NCBI RefSeq assembly: GCF_910594005.1
Contig: NC_057842.1
Span: 63,751,277 to 63,815,276 of the forward strand
Direction of reading: 5' to 3'
Source of the DNA: Cervus elaphus
Taxonomy: Eukaryota > Chordata > Mammalia > Artiodactyla > Cervidae
DNA length: 64,000 bases
Within the stretch, counting starts at the first letter, position 1. Each line of letters opens with the position of its first letter. A program made the position numbers and the translations under genes. The notes below the pieces were generated by a model. It was not told where the DNA came from, did no database searches, and saw only the letters and a list, made by a program, of their open reading frames with translations. Shown here in pieces: positions 21,192-32,563 of this stretch.

Positions 21192-22112
21192 GCTTTTGTT
21201 TTAGAATCCTCACTCTACTATGGAAATGTGGAGTGATTAAAAGGATTTAAACTCCTCCTTTAAATCTTTGACTTGCATTTGATCCCTGGGTTGGGAAGAT
21301 CCCCTGGAGGAGGGCACAGCAACCCACTCCATGGACACAGGAGCCTGGTAGGCTGAAGTCCTTAGGATTGCACAGAGTCGGACACGACTAAAGTGACTTA
21401 GCATACAACATGAAATGCTTTGGAGAGAAAGAGCTAATTTAACCATTTTATGTTATAAATAATGAAGAAACAGTTCTGTCAAGAATAAAGTCAAAGAGAA
21501 AACTCTAACTTTAAAAGATACATGCACCCCAATGTTAATAGCAACAATATTTACAAAAGTCAAGACATGCAAGCAACCTAAATGTTCATTGACAGATGAA
21601 TGGATGAAGATGCAGTACATATATGCAATCGAATACTACTCAGTCATAAAAAAAGAATGAAATAATACCATGTGCAGCAACACTGAGATTATCATACTAA
21701 GTGAAATAAGTCAGAGAAAGACCAATATCTTCTGATATCACTTATATGTGGAATCCAAAAAATTTTACAAATGAAGTCATTTACAAAACAGAAATAGACT
21801 CACAGGCATAGGAAACAAGCTTATGGTTACCAAAGGGGAAAGGAATAAATTGGCATTTGAGATTAACAGATACAGACTACTATATATAAAACAGATAAAC
21901 AATAAGGACCTACTGTATAGCACAAGGACCTATATTCAATATCTGGTAATAACCTACAATGGAAAAATATCTGAAAAAGAATATACATACATATATATAT
22001 ATACACACATATATATTTGTACTAAATCACTTTGCTGTAACGTGAAACACTGTAAATCAACAATATTTCAATTAAAAAAGAAAAACTAAAAAAGAAAAAA
22101 ATAATAAAAAAA
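21192..22112 (+). mobile_element. L1 3' insertion inside BovB, with SINE
   Basis: Insert of about 920 bases flanked by the identical 15-mer taaaagagatgggaa (21177-21191 and 22113-22127). The right part is L1 3' sequence with 'gcaatcgaatactactcagt', 'gtgaaataagtcagagaaag', an AT/AC-rich patch (21985-22015) and an A-rich tail. The left part carries a Bov-tA segment and unassigned sequence. It inserted after the BovB, because it interrupts BovB coding sequence and BovB resumes exactly. Confidence 0.88.
21255..21410 (+). mobile_element. Bov-tA SINE fragment
   Basis: Plus-strand Bov-tA lacking the tRNA head. It runs from 'tttgatccctgggttgggaa' to 'cacagagtcggacacgacta' and has a deletion of the 'agtattcttgcctggagaa' part. 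It lies inside the L1 insert, so it is the innermost layer of the nest or was carried in with it. Confidence 0.85.
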
Positions 22113-23148
22113 TAAAAGAGATGGGAATACCAGACCACCTGACCTGCCTCTTGAGAAACCTATATGCAGGTCAGGGATCAACAGTTAGAACTGGACATGG
22201 ACCAACAGACTGGTTCCAAATAGGAAAAGGAGTACGTCAAGGCTGTGTATTGTCACCCTGTTTATTTAACTTATATGCAGAGTACATCATGAGAAACGCT
22301 GGGCTGGAAGAAGCACAAGCTGGAATTAAGATTGCCGGGAGAAATATCAATAACCTGAGATATGCAGATGACACCACCCTTATGGCAGAAAGTGAAGAGG
22401 AACTAAAGAGCCTCTTGATGAAAGTGAAAGAGGAGAGTGAAAAGGTTGGTTTAAAGCTCAACGTTCAGAAAACTAAGATCATGGCATCTGGTCCCATCAC
22501 CTCATGGGAAATAGATGGGAAACAGTGGAAACAGTGTCAGACTTTACTTTGGGGGGGCTCCAAAATCACTGCAGATGGTGATTGCAGCCATGAAATTAAA
22601 AGACGCTTACTCCTTGGAAGGAAAGTTATGACCAACCTAGACAGCATATTAAAAAACAGAGACATTACTTTGCCAACAAAAGTCCATCTAGTCAAGGCTA
22701 TGGTTTTTCCAGTGGTCATGTATGGATGTGAGAGTTGGACTGTGAAGAAAGCTGAGCACTGAAGAATTGATGCTTTTGAACTGTGGTGTTGGAGAAGACT
22801 CTTGAGAGTCCCTTGGACTGCAAGGAGATCCAACCAGTCCATCCTAAAGGAGATCAGTCCTGGGTGTTCATTAGGACTGATGCTGAAGCTGAAACTCCAA
22901 TACTTTGGTCACGTGATGCAAAGAGCTGACTCATTGGAAAAGATCCTGATGCTGGGAGGGATTGAGGGCAGGAGGAGAAGGGGATGACAGAGGATGAGAT
23001 GGTTGGATGGCATCACCAACTCGATGGACATGAGTTTGAGTAAACTCTGGGAGTTGGTGATGGACAGAGAGGCCTGGCGTGCTGCGATTCATGGGGTAGC
23101 AAAGAGTTGGACATGACTGAGCGACTGAACTGAACTGAACTGAACTGA

Positions 23149-23258
23149 AGTCTTAGTTGTGGCATGCGCGATCTAGTTCCCTGACCAGGGATAGAACCAG
23201 AGCTCCCTGCATTGACAGCATAAAATCTTAGCCACTGGACCACCAGGGAAGTCTCCTC
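23149..23258 (-). mobile_element. CHR SINE, right half
   Basis: This continues the SINE begun at 19210. After the duplicated agtcttagttg it runs through 'tggcatgcgcgatctagttc' and the reverse box sequences to 'ggaccaccagggaagtctcc'. It encodes nothing. Confidence 0.88.
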
Positions 23259-23261
23259 CAT

Positions 23262-24290
23262 ACTTCATTTTGAGGTCTTCTTGACAACTCTTTCCCCAGG
23301 ATTTTGTTTCCGTTACAACAGGAATAATTTCAAGTTCTAGTCCAACCAACTTCTGTTGAATCCCAAGACAAAGCACCTGTCGATAAGCCCTACTCTTTCC
23401 TTCATTTTTTCCATGAAAAGAGATTATCATGAGCTCCTGGGAAAAGTATGGCCCTTGGCATAAATAATCCAAATTAGCACCAAAAGGTGCCTTAAATTAA
23501 GAGTGGGGAAAGGGATGGCCCTGTCTCTAGCCTACATCTGACTGATGAGATCACACCCAAGATATTTTTTAAGTATTTGTAAAGAGAATCTGAAGCAAGT
23601 TAATGACAACAAAAATGTGCCCAAACATGAAGAGACTGGTTGATGAGGGAAAATCCTAGAGATGTTAAATCTCAGAAAAAAATTAATGAAAAAGGAGTCC
23701 ATAAGCATTTAAAAAATACAAACCAGGCCAAGAAGTGAAGACATGCTTGGAGAAATAAAACAACCCAGAGAAACAAAATAAAGAAAAACATATAAAACAT
23801 CATGTTAAAAAATAAGTATCACAGTGAGTGGAATATCAAGAATTAATTTTCCAAGGAAAGTAAGCTGCTGTCACGGTCACTGCTCACCTATGGCAAATTG
23901 ACTATGATCCAATAAAGCTTTGACCAACAGCAGTGATGTAACTGTCACTCCATAAGCAGAACCCTTGCACAGGATTGAGGTCAGAGGGCAATGTTAGAAC
24001 CTGTGCCTCTAGGAATCAAGTTCTACTGACTTCTGATCTAGGTGGGTGTGGTTAGATTTTAACACAGGCAATTCCCTAAGCCAAGAAACTAATTAACAAG
24101 ACTGTTAATAGATATTCATTCTAAAATCCCAGTTATACCAAGAGATGACTATTGAACTCCAAATAAACATTTATTCATAAAGTAAAACACAATTTGCCTC
24201 TAGGAATTGTTCCTCATGCTCATCCCCAAATTTTTATTAGCCTTGCCAACTGCAGCAGCCAAACCAGAAGCAAAATTCCATTCTGGCCTC
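23262..24290. other. Unassigned sequence
   Basis: About 1 kb with no recognised gene or repeat. It is AT-rich with A-rich runs at 23740-23820, possibly very old L1. Confidence 0.35.
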
Positions 24291-24294
24291 TCTA

Positions 24295-24345
24295 TATATT
24301 GTAAAGCAATTATCTTCCAATTAAAAATAAATAACTTTTAAAGGA
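24295..24345 (+). mobile_element. L1 3' tail stub
   Basis: Only the last phrase of an L1 3' end remains: 'tgtaaagcaattatcttcca' followed by an A-rich tail. It is about 50 bases long. Confidence 0.65.
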
Positions 24346-24386
24346 AAAAAGAAAAGAAAAGCAACATCTACACCCTAAAAAAAAAT

Positions 24387-24590
24387 GGTTCCGCAGTATA
24401 GAATCTGCCTGCAATGCAAGAGATACAGGAGATGTAAGTTTGATCCCTGGGTCAGGAAGCTCTCGTGGAGGAAGGCATGATAAGGCACTCCAGTATTCTT
24501 GCCTGGAAAAATCCCACGAACAGAGGAGCCTGGTGGGCTATAGTCCATAGGGTTGCAAAGAGTTGGACAATATTGAAGCAATAGAGCACC
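24387..24590 (+). mobile_element. Bov-tA SINE
   Basis: Plus-strand Bov-tA. The tRNA-like head is diverged ('ccgcagtatagaatctgcct'), and the box B-like 'gtttgatccctgggtcagg' and tail 'gttgcaaagagttggacaat' are clear. It follows an A-rich run at 24375-24385. Confidence 0.88.
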
Positions 24591-24639
24591 TATACCCGAA
24601 GAAAATATAAATTAACATGGGAAATGGGGTTAAAACACT

Positions 24640-24830
24640 AGACTTAGGATAGGAACATCTAGGTACCAAACATGATCCTATTGTTTGTAAGATTTTTGAC
24701 CTTGGGTAACTCACTTATCTTGATCTCCTTTGCCTTGTTGCTCCAGTGGGAACACTCTTGATTAATATCTGCCCTTCCTAAATCAGGTATTACTGTGATG
24801 AGCAAATTAAACGACGGCTGTAATAGGAAC
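24640..24830 (+). mobile_element. MIR SINE
   Basis: An old MIR with 'gaccttgggtaactcactta' in the conserved core and 'ttactgtgatgagcaaatta' in the 3' part. It is diverged. Confidence 0.6.
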
Positions 24831-25081
24831 TGAAGTTGGAAGAGTCAAAGAGGGCTGCACAGAGAGAACCTGAGTTGACTCTGAAAGAACAGATAGGAGA
24901 GATGTGGTAAGAGGTCATTTCAGGGGACACAGAATATGGATTCGAGAGAGACACTCGGGTTTCCAGAGAATGATGGATGGTAACTTTAGCACGTCTCCAA
25001 GGGCCAAGATGTTAGAGAAGATGGGCCTGAAGAAGGGCTGGACCAAGAAGGACTGCGTCCAGGCTAAAGAACTTACATTTT

Positions 25082-26030
25082 TTAAATAAATTTGTATTAG
25101 TGTATAGTTGAATTACAATGTTGCATTAGTTCCTATTGTACAGCAAATTGATTCAGCTATACATATACATATGTGATGTGAAAGTCACTCAGCCATGTCA
25201 GACTCTTTGCAACCTCATTGACTATACAATCCATGGAATTCAGGCCAGAATACTGGAGCGGGTAGCCTTTCCTTTATCCAGGGGATCTTCCCAACCCAGG
25301 GATTGAACCCAGGTTTCCCACATGGCAGGTGAATTCTTTACCAGCTGAGCCACAAGGGAAGCCCACATATACATATATCCTCCCCCTTTTGGATTCCTTC
25401 CTAGTCAGGTCACCACAGAGCATTAAGTAGAGTTCCCTGTGCTACACAGGATGTCCTCATTAGCTATCTATTTTATACATAGTATCAGTAGTGCGTTTAT
25501 GCCAATCCCGGTCTCTCAGTTCTTCCCACCCTCTTCCCCTTTCCCCTTTGGTGTCCATATATTTGTTCTCTATGTCTGTGTCTCTATTTCTGTTTTGCAA
25601 GTAAGATCATCTATACCGTTTTTCTAGATTCCACATATATGCATTAATATACAGTATTTGTTTTCTCTTTCTGACTTACTTTACACTGTATGACACTCTC
25701 TAGGTCCAATCACATCTCTACCAATGGCCCAAGTTCATTCCTTTTAATGGCTGAGTAGTATTCCATTGTATATATGTACCACATCTTTATCCATTCGTCT
25801 GTTGATGGATATTTAGGTTGCTTCCATGTCCTGGCTATTGTAAATAGCGCTGCTATGAACACTGGGGTACATGTGTCTCTTTGAATTATGAATTTATCTG
25901 GGTATATGTCCCAGAGTGGGATTGCTGGGTCATATGGTAGTTCTATTTTTAGTTTTTTAAAGAACCTCCATATTCTTCTCCATAGTGGCTGAATCAGTTT
26001 ACTTTCCCACCAAAAGGACATGAAGGTTCC
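25082..26030 (-). mobile_element. 5'-truncated L1 with 18-bp target duplication
   Basis: Reverse L1 3' region, about 750 bases excluding an internal SINE. It is bounded by the perfect 18-mer ctaaagaacttacatttt at 25064-25081 and 26031-26048. It reads back from the 3'UTR to ORF2 C-terminal sequence ('ctgagtagtattccattgta', 'attgctgggtcatatggtag'), ending in 'ccatattcttctccatag' and a short extension. The minus-strand frame 26021-25710 still encodes part of the ORF2 C-terminus, with no intact gene. Confidence 0.93.
25173..25364 (-). mobile_element. Bov-A type SINE inside the L1
   Basis: Reverse SINE with 'gtgaaagtcactcagccatg' and the 'gccagaatactggagcggg' variant, ending 'gagccacaagggaagccc'. 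It is flanked by identical acatatacatat (25161-25172 and 25365-25376). It landed in the L1 3'UTR after the L1 itself inserted, which gives a clear relative age. Confidence 0.93.
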
Positions 26031-26049
26031 CTAAAGAACTTACATTTTA

Positions 26050-26840
26050 ACCCAGGATGAGCTATACTAAAGTTTGACTTCTTATCATACCTCTCTTTCA
26101 AAGGATCAGCAAAGATGAGCGCCCCCTCACCACACACGGTCCCGTGTTTTTTCACATAGAGTGAGTTTAACATGGACAGAGACCAGAGAATGGGTCAGCA
26201 GGACACTGCTTATTTCAGAGAATGTTTGCCACCAAATCAACAACGCTCTGTTGATAACAGACTTCACATCCCTTAAGCCATAGGAACAGGTTTCTTAGAT
26301 GAAAGCTTTAGTCACTTCGACAATCAGATAACCCTAAAGCCTGCAATGATCAAAGGTCAAAAATCTCAGATAAAGCTTCAGTTCTGTTTACCAAGACCCT
26401 GTTAATTCAATATTCAGGTTTAAAGATCTTCTTCTAAAATCATAGACAGTGATGCCCAGGCTTTTGAATTAGTGATCCTTCTTCCCAAATTAAAAATGCT
26501 TTTGTGCAAACAACTTTCAAATAGCAAACACTGACTGAAGATTTTTGCATATAACGTCCCTTTTAATTTCTCCTGAAGACATGGTTTCAGCTTTCAATTA
26601 AATATCATAAAAATCAATGATATCCTGAAAACTTCAAAATATCCTTTGAGATCATCAGTACAAGCCTAGAGGATTTTCCCCCCAATACAAGAGTCATTAG
26701 TTTAGAGGAAGAGCAGTTTCTCAGTGGTTAAAGCAATATAGAACCATCTATATCCCTAATCTTTACTTTATTTTACTTTCTAAAGTTTTTTCTATGTGGA
26801 CCATTTTTAAATCTTTATTGAATTTGCTACAGTACTGCTT
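26050..26840. other. Unassigned sequence
   Basis: No gene or repeat is recognised. Confidence 0.4.
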
Positions 26841-26844
26841 CTGC

Positions 26845-26962
26845 TTTGTATTTTGGTTTTCTGGTCTTGAGGCATGCATGATCCTAGCTCCCAGACCAAG
26901 GAGAGAACCTACACCCCCTGCATTGGAAGGCAAAATCTTAACCAATGGGTCACCAGGGAAGT
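26845..26962 (-). mobile_element. CHR-type SINE, diverged short form
   Basis: Reverse short CHR: 'ttttggttttctggtcttga', 'ggcatgcatgatcctagctc', then 'ccctgcattggaaggcaaaa' and 'gtcaccagggaagttt'. More mutations than in the other CHR copies suggest greater age. Confidence 0.75.
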
Positions 26963-26969
26963 TTAATCG

Positions 26970-29090
26970 TTGAACTCCTGTTTTGAAAATGTTCCCAAAT
27001 CTTCATTCATGCTGATATTGCTGTTTTCTTTCCTTTTTTTCATTACATTCCAACAGAAATAGTCAACCCACTCAATATATAAATGCATCTTTTTTTAAAT
27101 TGTATAAGTAGTCAATAGCAAAACTCATCCTCCCATAAAGTTCTGAGTTGCACTTCTTTTCACTAAATTCTAGTACCCAATAATGCCAGAGAGAAATAAA
27201 TAATCCACAAATATCACTGAAATAGACCAGGGCGGACAGATGATTCAACAGTAACCGTAACTCTCAGGTGCAAGCTGAGAGTAATGAATGACTTTCCTTT
27301 CACCTTCTCTTGTCACTGACTTGGCAATGTGACAAGATACTCTCTGGGAATGTATGGACTTCAAAGCTTTTGACTCTTCCATGCTAAGTACACTTTTCCT
27401 CCTTCAGACATCTCCAAGTAAGCAGATGTAAAATACCAAATAAAAGGTGACATTAAAATTATTAGCCAAGTTTTCAGAAGTCAGATAAACTAAACAAGAA
27501 GTTTCCAAAATTGCTGACAGCTGACCCTGAAAACATTTCAGTAAAGGTAGCTTCTGGGGATGGTATGGTTTATGGTTTCACGCTCATTGACCCTTCATAG
27601 CTTGATATGTGTCTAGAGCTTTCTATTCATGTCAAATTCTCCCCATGAAGCTTTGATTACTTTCAGAACTACCTTCCCTTGGACATAACTCATTTCTACA
27701 AGCAGTTCTTTGGCCTAACTTTTTGTGTTTGTTGTAGTCAAAGTTAGTTTAGGAACTAGAAATAAATAGTTCAAGCTAATTCAAATAAAGGAGGCCTCAC
27801 AGGACATGGAGCTTGAAATAAACAAACCATCAAAAATCAAAGCAAATACCGTCAGCCTCGTGGTCTGTTTTGTTATCTAAATTTCTCTGCCCATCAATCT
27901 CCACTGTCCCTCACCTAACACTGGCTCCCATCTCTGTTTCCCTTTATCGGCTACATTCTCTGGGCTGCAGATAGACCATTCACAGTTTCTCTAACTGCCT
28001 CCCCAACTTTAGCTCATAGGTGGTTTTGGCTTTAAAGACACAGACCCAACCACAACTTCACATGACTTCAAGATTCAGCACCCACCACAAGCTGAGTGTT
28101 TTGATTCAAGTTCTTGAGAGAAGGAACCTCTGGGGGTACTTGCCAGACAACAGGATAAGTTCACTGGGACAGGTGGCCACTACCATCCAAACTGCTTGGC
28201 CAGGGGACAAGATCACACGGGGACTTAGGCACATTCTCACAGCAAAGTCGTGGACGACGTGGCTGCAGAGAAGAGAACATGGCCTGGCAGTCCCCCCACG
28301 TTGTCTCAAAAGTATGATCAGGTCCCCTCAGGAAGCTGACGATCCGTGTCATTCCCCCACTAAAGCTTCAGAGTGGCAGGGGCTAGATGAAAGAGAGTGT
28401 TTGGGTAGCACGGGCACGCTGGACCCAGCAGTCCCACCTCTGACATGCTGTTGGTCCCAAATCAAAAATAAAAACCCCAGAGTCAGGCAATATTTTACAA
28501 AAAAAAAAAACCTCCCTGCTTACTCTAATTATGACATTGGATTTAGAAGATATGTCTCCTAAAAAGCAAAATAGCTTTTAGAAATATTGTGAAGTATTCC
28601 AGACCATTATCTTGTCACTGGATTTTTTTTGTTTCTTTTAAAAAAAGAAGTAGTCACCTAGCTTACCTGAACTACCTAAATTACTTGAACTTTTCAAACA
28701 TTTGAATTTAATGTTAAATGAATTAATCAAATCCAGTAATACTTTAGGTGTAGGCTTTTGTTTTTGTTACAAGCAAGGCTGACCCCTCCCAGGCTCTTGA
28801 CATATATTTGCCAAACTAGTGGACCCAAAGTGAGCAGAAAGCCTGGAACAAGGATGGTGAGCAGCCTCTCCCTGTGGGACCCCTGCATCTTCCACTGGTC
28901 TCCCTTCTCCTTCCCTGTCTGGGAAGCCCATCAGGCTCCCTGAAGCCCAGCCTGCACAACAGGCCCCCAGACCCAGCAGCCCAGCAGTAGTCTGTTCCCT
29001 TTTGTTCAGGGCGCCTTACCTGCATCTCAGTGCCCAGGTCTCCCTGCCCACCTTCTGAGGCTCCTGGTTTGAGGACCCAGAGGGCCTTCC
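26970..29090. other. Unassigned region; no supported gene
   Basis: About 2.1 kb with no repeat I can name. A plus-strand frame of 180 codons at 28020-28562 is the longest open frame in the window that is not evidently from a retrotransposon. It has no recognisable domain, its start lacks a convincing context, and overlapping frames are open on the minus strand too. A GC-richer patch spans 28160-28450, followed by an A-run at 28499-28510. I regard the stretch as non-coding, possibly an old unnamed repeat. Confidence 0.35.
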
Positions 29091-29097
29091 ATGAACT

Positions 29098-29309
29098 ACA
29101 AGGTCTCACACTTGTCATATCCAACTCTGCAACCCTATGGACTGTAGCCCACCAGGCTCCTCAGTCCATGGGATTCTCCAGGCAAGAATACTGGAGGGAT
29201 TGCCATGCCCTCCTCCAGGGGATCTTCCCAACCCAGGGACTGAATACATGTCTCTTGTGTCTCCTGCATTGGCAGGTGGATTTTTTACCTCTAGTGCCAC
29301 CTAGGAAGC
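29098..29309 (-). mobile_element. Bov-tA SINE
   Basis: Reverse Bov-tA from 'cttgtcatatccaactctgc' to 'ctagtgccacctaggaagcc'. It includes a 'tctcttgtgtctcctgc' extension typical of one Bov-tA subtype, also present at 45761 and 57539. Confidence 0.9.
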
Positions 29310-29314
29310 CCGCT

Positions 29315-29850
29315 CTAACATCCATCTTTGTCCAAATGCCCCATCCCTCCACATCCATAGCACCCTCTCCTCATACTACATTCCCAGTTCTGGCGCCTCC
29401 TGCCTTTTCATTCATGGGACTAAGTGTTGTTAATTGAGTTAATGCCTCAGAGAAATTAGTTCTTTTGCCTAAAATGAGAGCTCAAAGGGCTCATCGGAAG
29501 CACCAGATGTGACTCAGCACATTTATTTACTGGACAGGACAAAGCATGCACACCTGAACCAGGGAAACCGAACTCATGAACAAACAGCCAAGGAAGGTTC
29601 CTATCTGCTTCTAAACCGCCAGCGTGACCCATGCTTCCTCTCCAATTCCATAGGCTGTTGACAGAAATTAATAACATGGTCCACCAAGTAAAAGACCAGA
29701 GACCGAACAGCAGAGATAAGGGATGGCTTCTTACTTTTGTAAATTCAGATTTTATACTGTATTATAAGCAATTATATTTTAAAAATTGAATGTTTGAAAA
29801 AAATATTAAAGTATGTATTTAAAACTTGGATCCCTGTGATTTATTTTAAC
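29315..29850. other. Unassigned sequence
   Basis: No gene or repeat is recognised. It is AT-rich at its right end. Confidence 0.35.
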
Positions 29851-29854
29851 TAGT

Positions 29855-30055
29855 AGTTTGTACCTCTTAGTCCCCTCCACCTACCTCACCCTCCTTGCTC
29901 CCCTTTCCTCCTTGGCAACCACAAGTTCTGGAACACAGTCAATATTTTACAGTAACTTCATATAGTGTATAATATATAAAAATATCACACCGCTATGTTG
30001 TATACCTGAAACTAATATACTACTGTAAATCAACTATACTTCAATAAAAATAAAC
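29855..30055 (+). mobile_element. L1M 3' end, partly inverted
   Basis: The right part (29935-30055) is a plus-strand L1 3' end with 'atgttgtatacctgaaacta', 'gtaaatcaactatacttcaa' and an A-rich tail. The left part (29855-29933) resembles reverse L1 sequence ('cctttcctccttggcaacc'), so the copy may have a short 5' inversion. The inversion is inferred from the block orientations. Confidence 0.6.
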
Positions 30056-31005
30056 AACAAAATTAAGACTACAATAATTACCTATACCTAGAGTATAGAC
30101 CAGTTCCTCATGAATTTTAAGCCAAATGAAGCATAATCTGAAAGAAGTGAAACAAGGTATTAAAACTTCTTGCATTATACAAAAATAAAAATATAGCATC
30201 AAAAACAGAAAAAGACAATTAAAAAAACAAATGGGATAAAATAATATTTGTAATGCAGAGAAGTAATAACAAAAATATACTAATAATTTATTGTAAGTCA
30301 GAATTAGTAATGATCACATACAGACGAGGGTAAGACATTACGTTTATGAACAAGATAACATATAAAATATAGATAGCAATCTAAAGTCTTAAGTATACAG
30401 AGAGAAACATAGATTCACAAATAAATTTAAAATGACTTGCACTCTGGAACAAAAAGTGAAATTACTCTAAAATATTGAAAGGATATGCCAAGAGGAATTT
30501 TAAATCACAATTAATGAATATATGAAAGAATGAAAATAAATAAAGAAATAATGTGAATATGATCAACAGAAGTAAAAGATACTTTCTTTTCTCCTTAAAA
30601 GGAGTCCTTACAGAGATTTTAGTGGAAAAAAATTAAACAAAAGAAGTGAAGGAAAAAATAGCATTAAAGATAGTGTCAACCAAGCTATGTACGTATTTGT
30701 TGCAATTCACTGGAAAACAAAGGATAATGCCATCCGTAAATGCATAGTTTAATCTATGCTTTTAAATCACTGTAGAAAAGAATCTATTGTAATCGGAACA
30801 ATACAGACACAAAAATCTAAAGTTTAGATCCTTTCAAACAATAAAAGATAAATTCCTTTTTAAAAAGTTTTTAAAATTTAACTCACAAGTATATACGGTG
30901 CTTCAATGTTTGACTTTGTGTTTCTCTGCTAACAAAAGATAGCAACCAGATGCCACTTTCAAAATTAGGAATTATTTTCCAGAATAAAAGAACAAAAAAA
31001 CATAA
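30056..31005. other. Very AT-rich unassigned sequence
   Basis: About 950 bases of A-rich sequence upstream of the large L1. It contains no recognised gene and might be decayed L1 sequence. An exact target duplication with the 3' end of the L1 (after 39800) was not found. Confidence 0.35.
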
Positions 31006-31683
31006 GAATGGTGTCCCTGACAGGAACAAGATGGAGGACGAGTAGGTGGACGTGGAGCACATCTCTCTCTACGGATATGTCAGGAACACACCTTCAGACA
31101 CAGAAATGCATGCAGAACGCCGTCTGAGAGCGGACAGGAGGGCCTGACCAGTGGAAAAGAACATATAGAGCCACACAAAACTCGGTAGGACGAAGGGACC
31201 AGGGGGAAAAACAGGAGTGTTAGTGGGACTGGACCTGCCCTCGGCGGGTGAGGGAACTGAAGCAGGGGTCTGATCCCCACATCGGGGCAACTGTCTGAGT
31301 CAGAGGAGAAACATTTAAGGCTGAGAGTGAAACAGCGGACCTGTGGCAGCCTCATTGGAATGAGACTCAGACAGTCCTCGCGGCAGCCATACATAAGCCC
31401 AACTAGGAAGGCAGGTCCCCTGGAGGGCGCAGCGGCTGGGAGCTGGAGTTTAGGGATTGGGGAGCAATCCCAGGGCGAGGGCTGCTGTTGACTGTGGAGA
31501 GATGGATGGAGGGGATGTGTGGAGGAGACTGTGGTGGGAAAGCAGGGCAGCCATGGAAGCAAGGTGGTGCTGCTGAATCACGCCTAGGAGGTGGAGCCAT
31601 CAGCAAAGCCTGTCTCTCCCCACATGCCTGCATCAGCAGCTGAACAATGGAGAGGCTGGCCCATCAGACGCCTGACACCTGCG

Positions 31684-32245
31684 CTACAGAGAGGACCCAC
31701 CCAGGTGCCCCTTTAAGTGACCGATGCGCCCATCTACAGAGAGGACCCACCCAGGTGCCCCTTTAAGTGACGGATGCGCCCATCCACAGAGCAGGACCCA
31801 CCCAGCTGCCCCTTTAAGTGACTGAGGCGCCCATCTACAGAGAGGACCCACCCAGGTGCCCCTTTAAGTGACTGATGAGCCCATCTACAGAGAGGACCCA
31901 CCCAGGTGCCCCTTTAAGTGACTGAGGCGCCCATCTACAGAGAGGACCCACCCAGGTGCCCCTTTAAGTGACTGAGGCGCCCATCTACAGAGAGGACCCA
32001 CCCAGGTGCCCCTTTAAGTGACTGAGGCGCCCATCTACAGAGAGGACCCACCCAGGTGCCCCTTTAAGTGACTGATGAGCCCATCTACAGAGAGGACCCA
32101 CCCAGGTGCCCCTTTAAGTGACTGATGAGCTCATCTACAGAGAGGACCCACCCAGGGGGCTCCTTTAAGTGACGGATGCGCCCATCTACAGAGAGGACCC
32201 ACCCAGGTGCCCCTTTAAGTGACCGGTGCGCCCATCTACAGAGCA
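31684..32245 (+). repeat. Tandem array, 50-bp unit x 11 plus partial
   Basis: The landmark ctttaagtg recurs at 31711, 31761, 31812, 31862, 31912, 31962, 32012, 32062, 32112, 32163 and 32213, a 50-base period with two 51-base steps. Each unit holds 'ctacagagaggacccaccca' and 'ggtgcccctttaagtga'. Units differ by only a few bases, and the middle ones are nearly identical, indicating recent amplification or homogenisation. A degraded twelfth unit follows. The array lies inside the L1 5'UTR. Confidence 0.95.
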
Positions 32246-32563
32246 GGACCCCAGCCACAAGGCCCCCTATGTGCCTGATATGCCGAACATCAGAGGACCC
32301 CAGGCAAGGGAGCCCTGTGAGTGCCTGAACGGGCAGAGCTATGGAGAAAGACTGGCCGAAGAGGCCTTCTGATCACCACAGCTACAAGAGGCTGGGAAAA
32401 GAGACTCTGATGGGGCCATAACTCCTGTGGCGGAGGCAGTCCGTGTTCCGCACACTTGGCGCCGCCAGGGTCCCCACAAGCCAAGCAGCTGCCCGCCTTC
32501 ACGCTCAGCTCTCACGGGGGCGGAGCCGCCCCAGGCAGAAAAAGTCTTGCATCTATGCGCACA

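Larger units (their letters stand above)
20553..23140 (+). pseudogene. BovB reverse transcriptase, broken
   Basis: The plus-strand polyprotein remnant begins with the DLTEAEDIKKRW-like region and runs through the palm. The catalytic YADD box is at 22361-22372, followed by the C-terminal conserved block. It is broken by a frameshift near 20745, by the 0.92-kb insert at 21192-22112 that lies between conserved reverse-transcriptase blocks, and by stops such as the TGA at about 22760 that fits decay of a methylated CGA codon. No functional protein is expected. Confidence 0.88.
19255..23148 (+). mobile_element. BovB LINE with 5' inversion, itself interrupted
   Basis: A BovB of about 2.97 kb (excluding the insert) lies between 11-bp target duplications. 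The 5' portion (19255 to about 20545) is inverted and holds the endonuclease region; the 3' portion (from about 20546) is in plus orientation and holds the reverse transcriptase and the tail gaactgaactgaactgaact. The two internal break ends are nearly adjacent in the BovB map, which is the signature of twin priming. An L1/SINE insert (21192-22112) with its own duplication splits the reverse-transcriptase region. Confidence 0.9.

Noticed and set aside
28020..28562. 180-codon plus-strand open frame
   Set aside because: No recognisable domain, overlapping open frames on the other strand, low-complexity lysines encoded by an A-run near the end, and no splice or promoter context. Treated as chance.
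31080..31562. 160-codon minus-strand frame in GC-rich sequence
   Set aside because: It lies antisense in the L1 5'UTR, whose GC-rich composition gives long chance frames.
31684..32245. CRISPR-like array
   Set aside because: The 50-base units are contiguous without unique spacers, and the locus is inside a mammalian L1. It is a tandem repeat.
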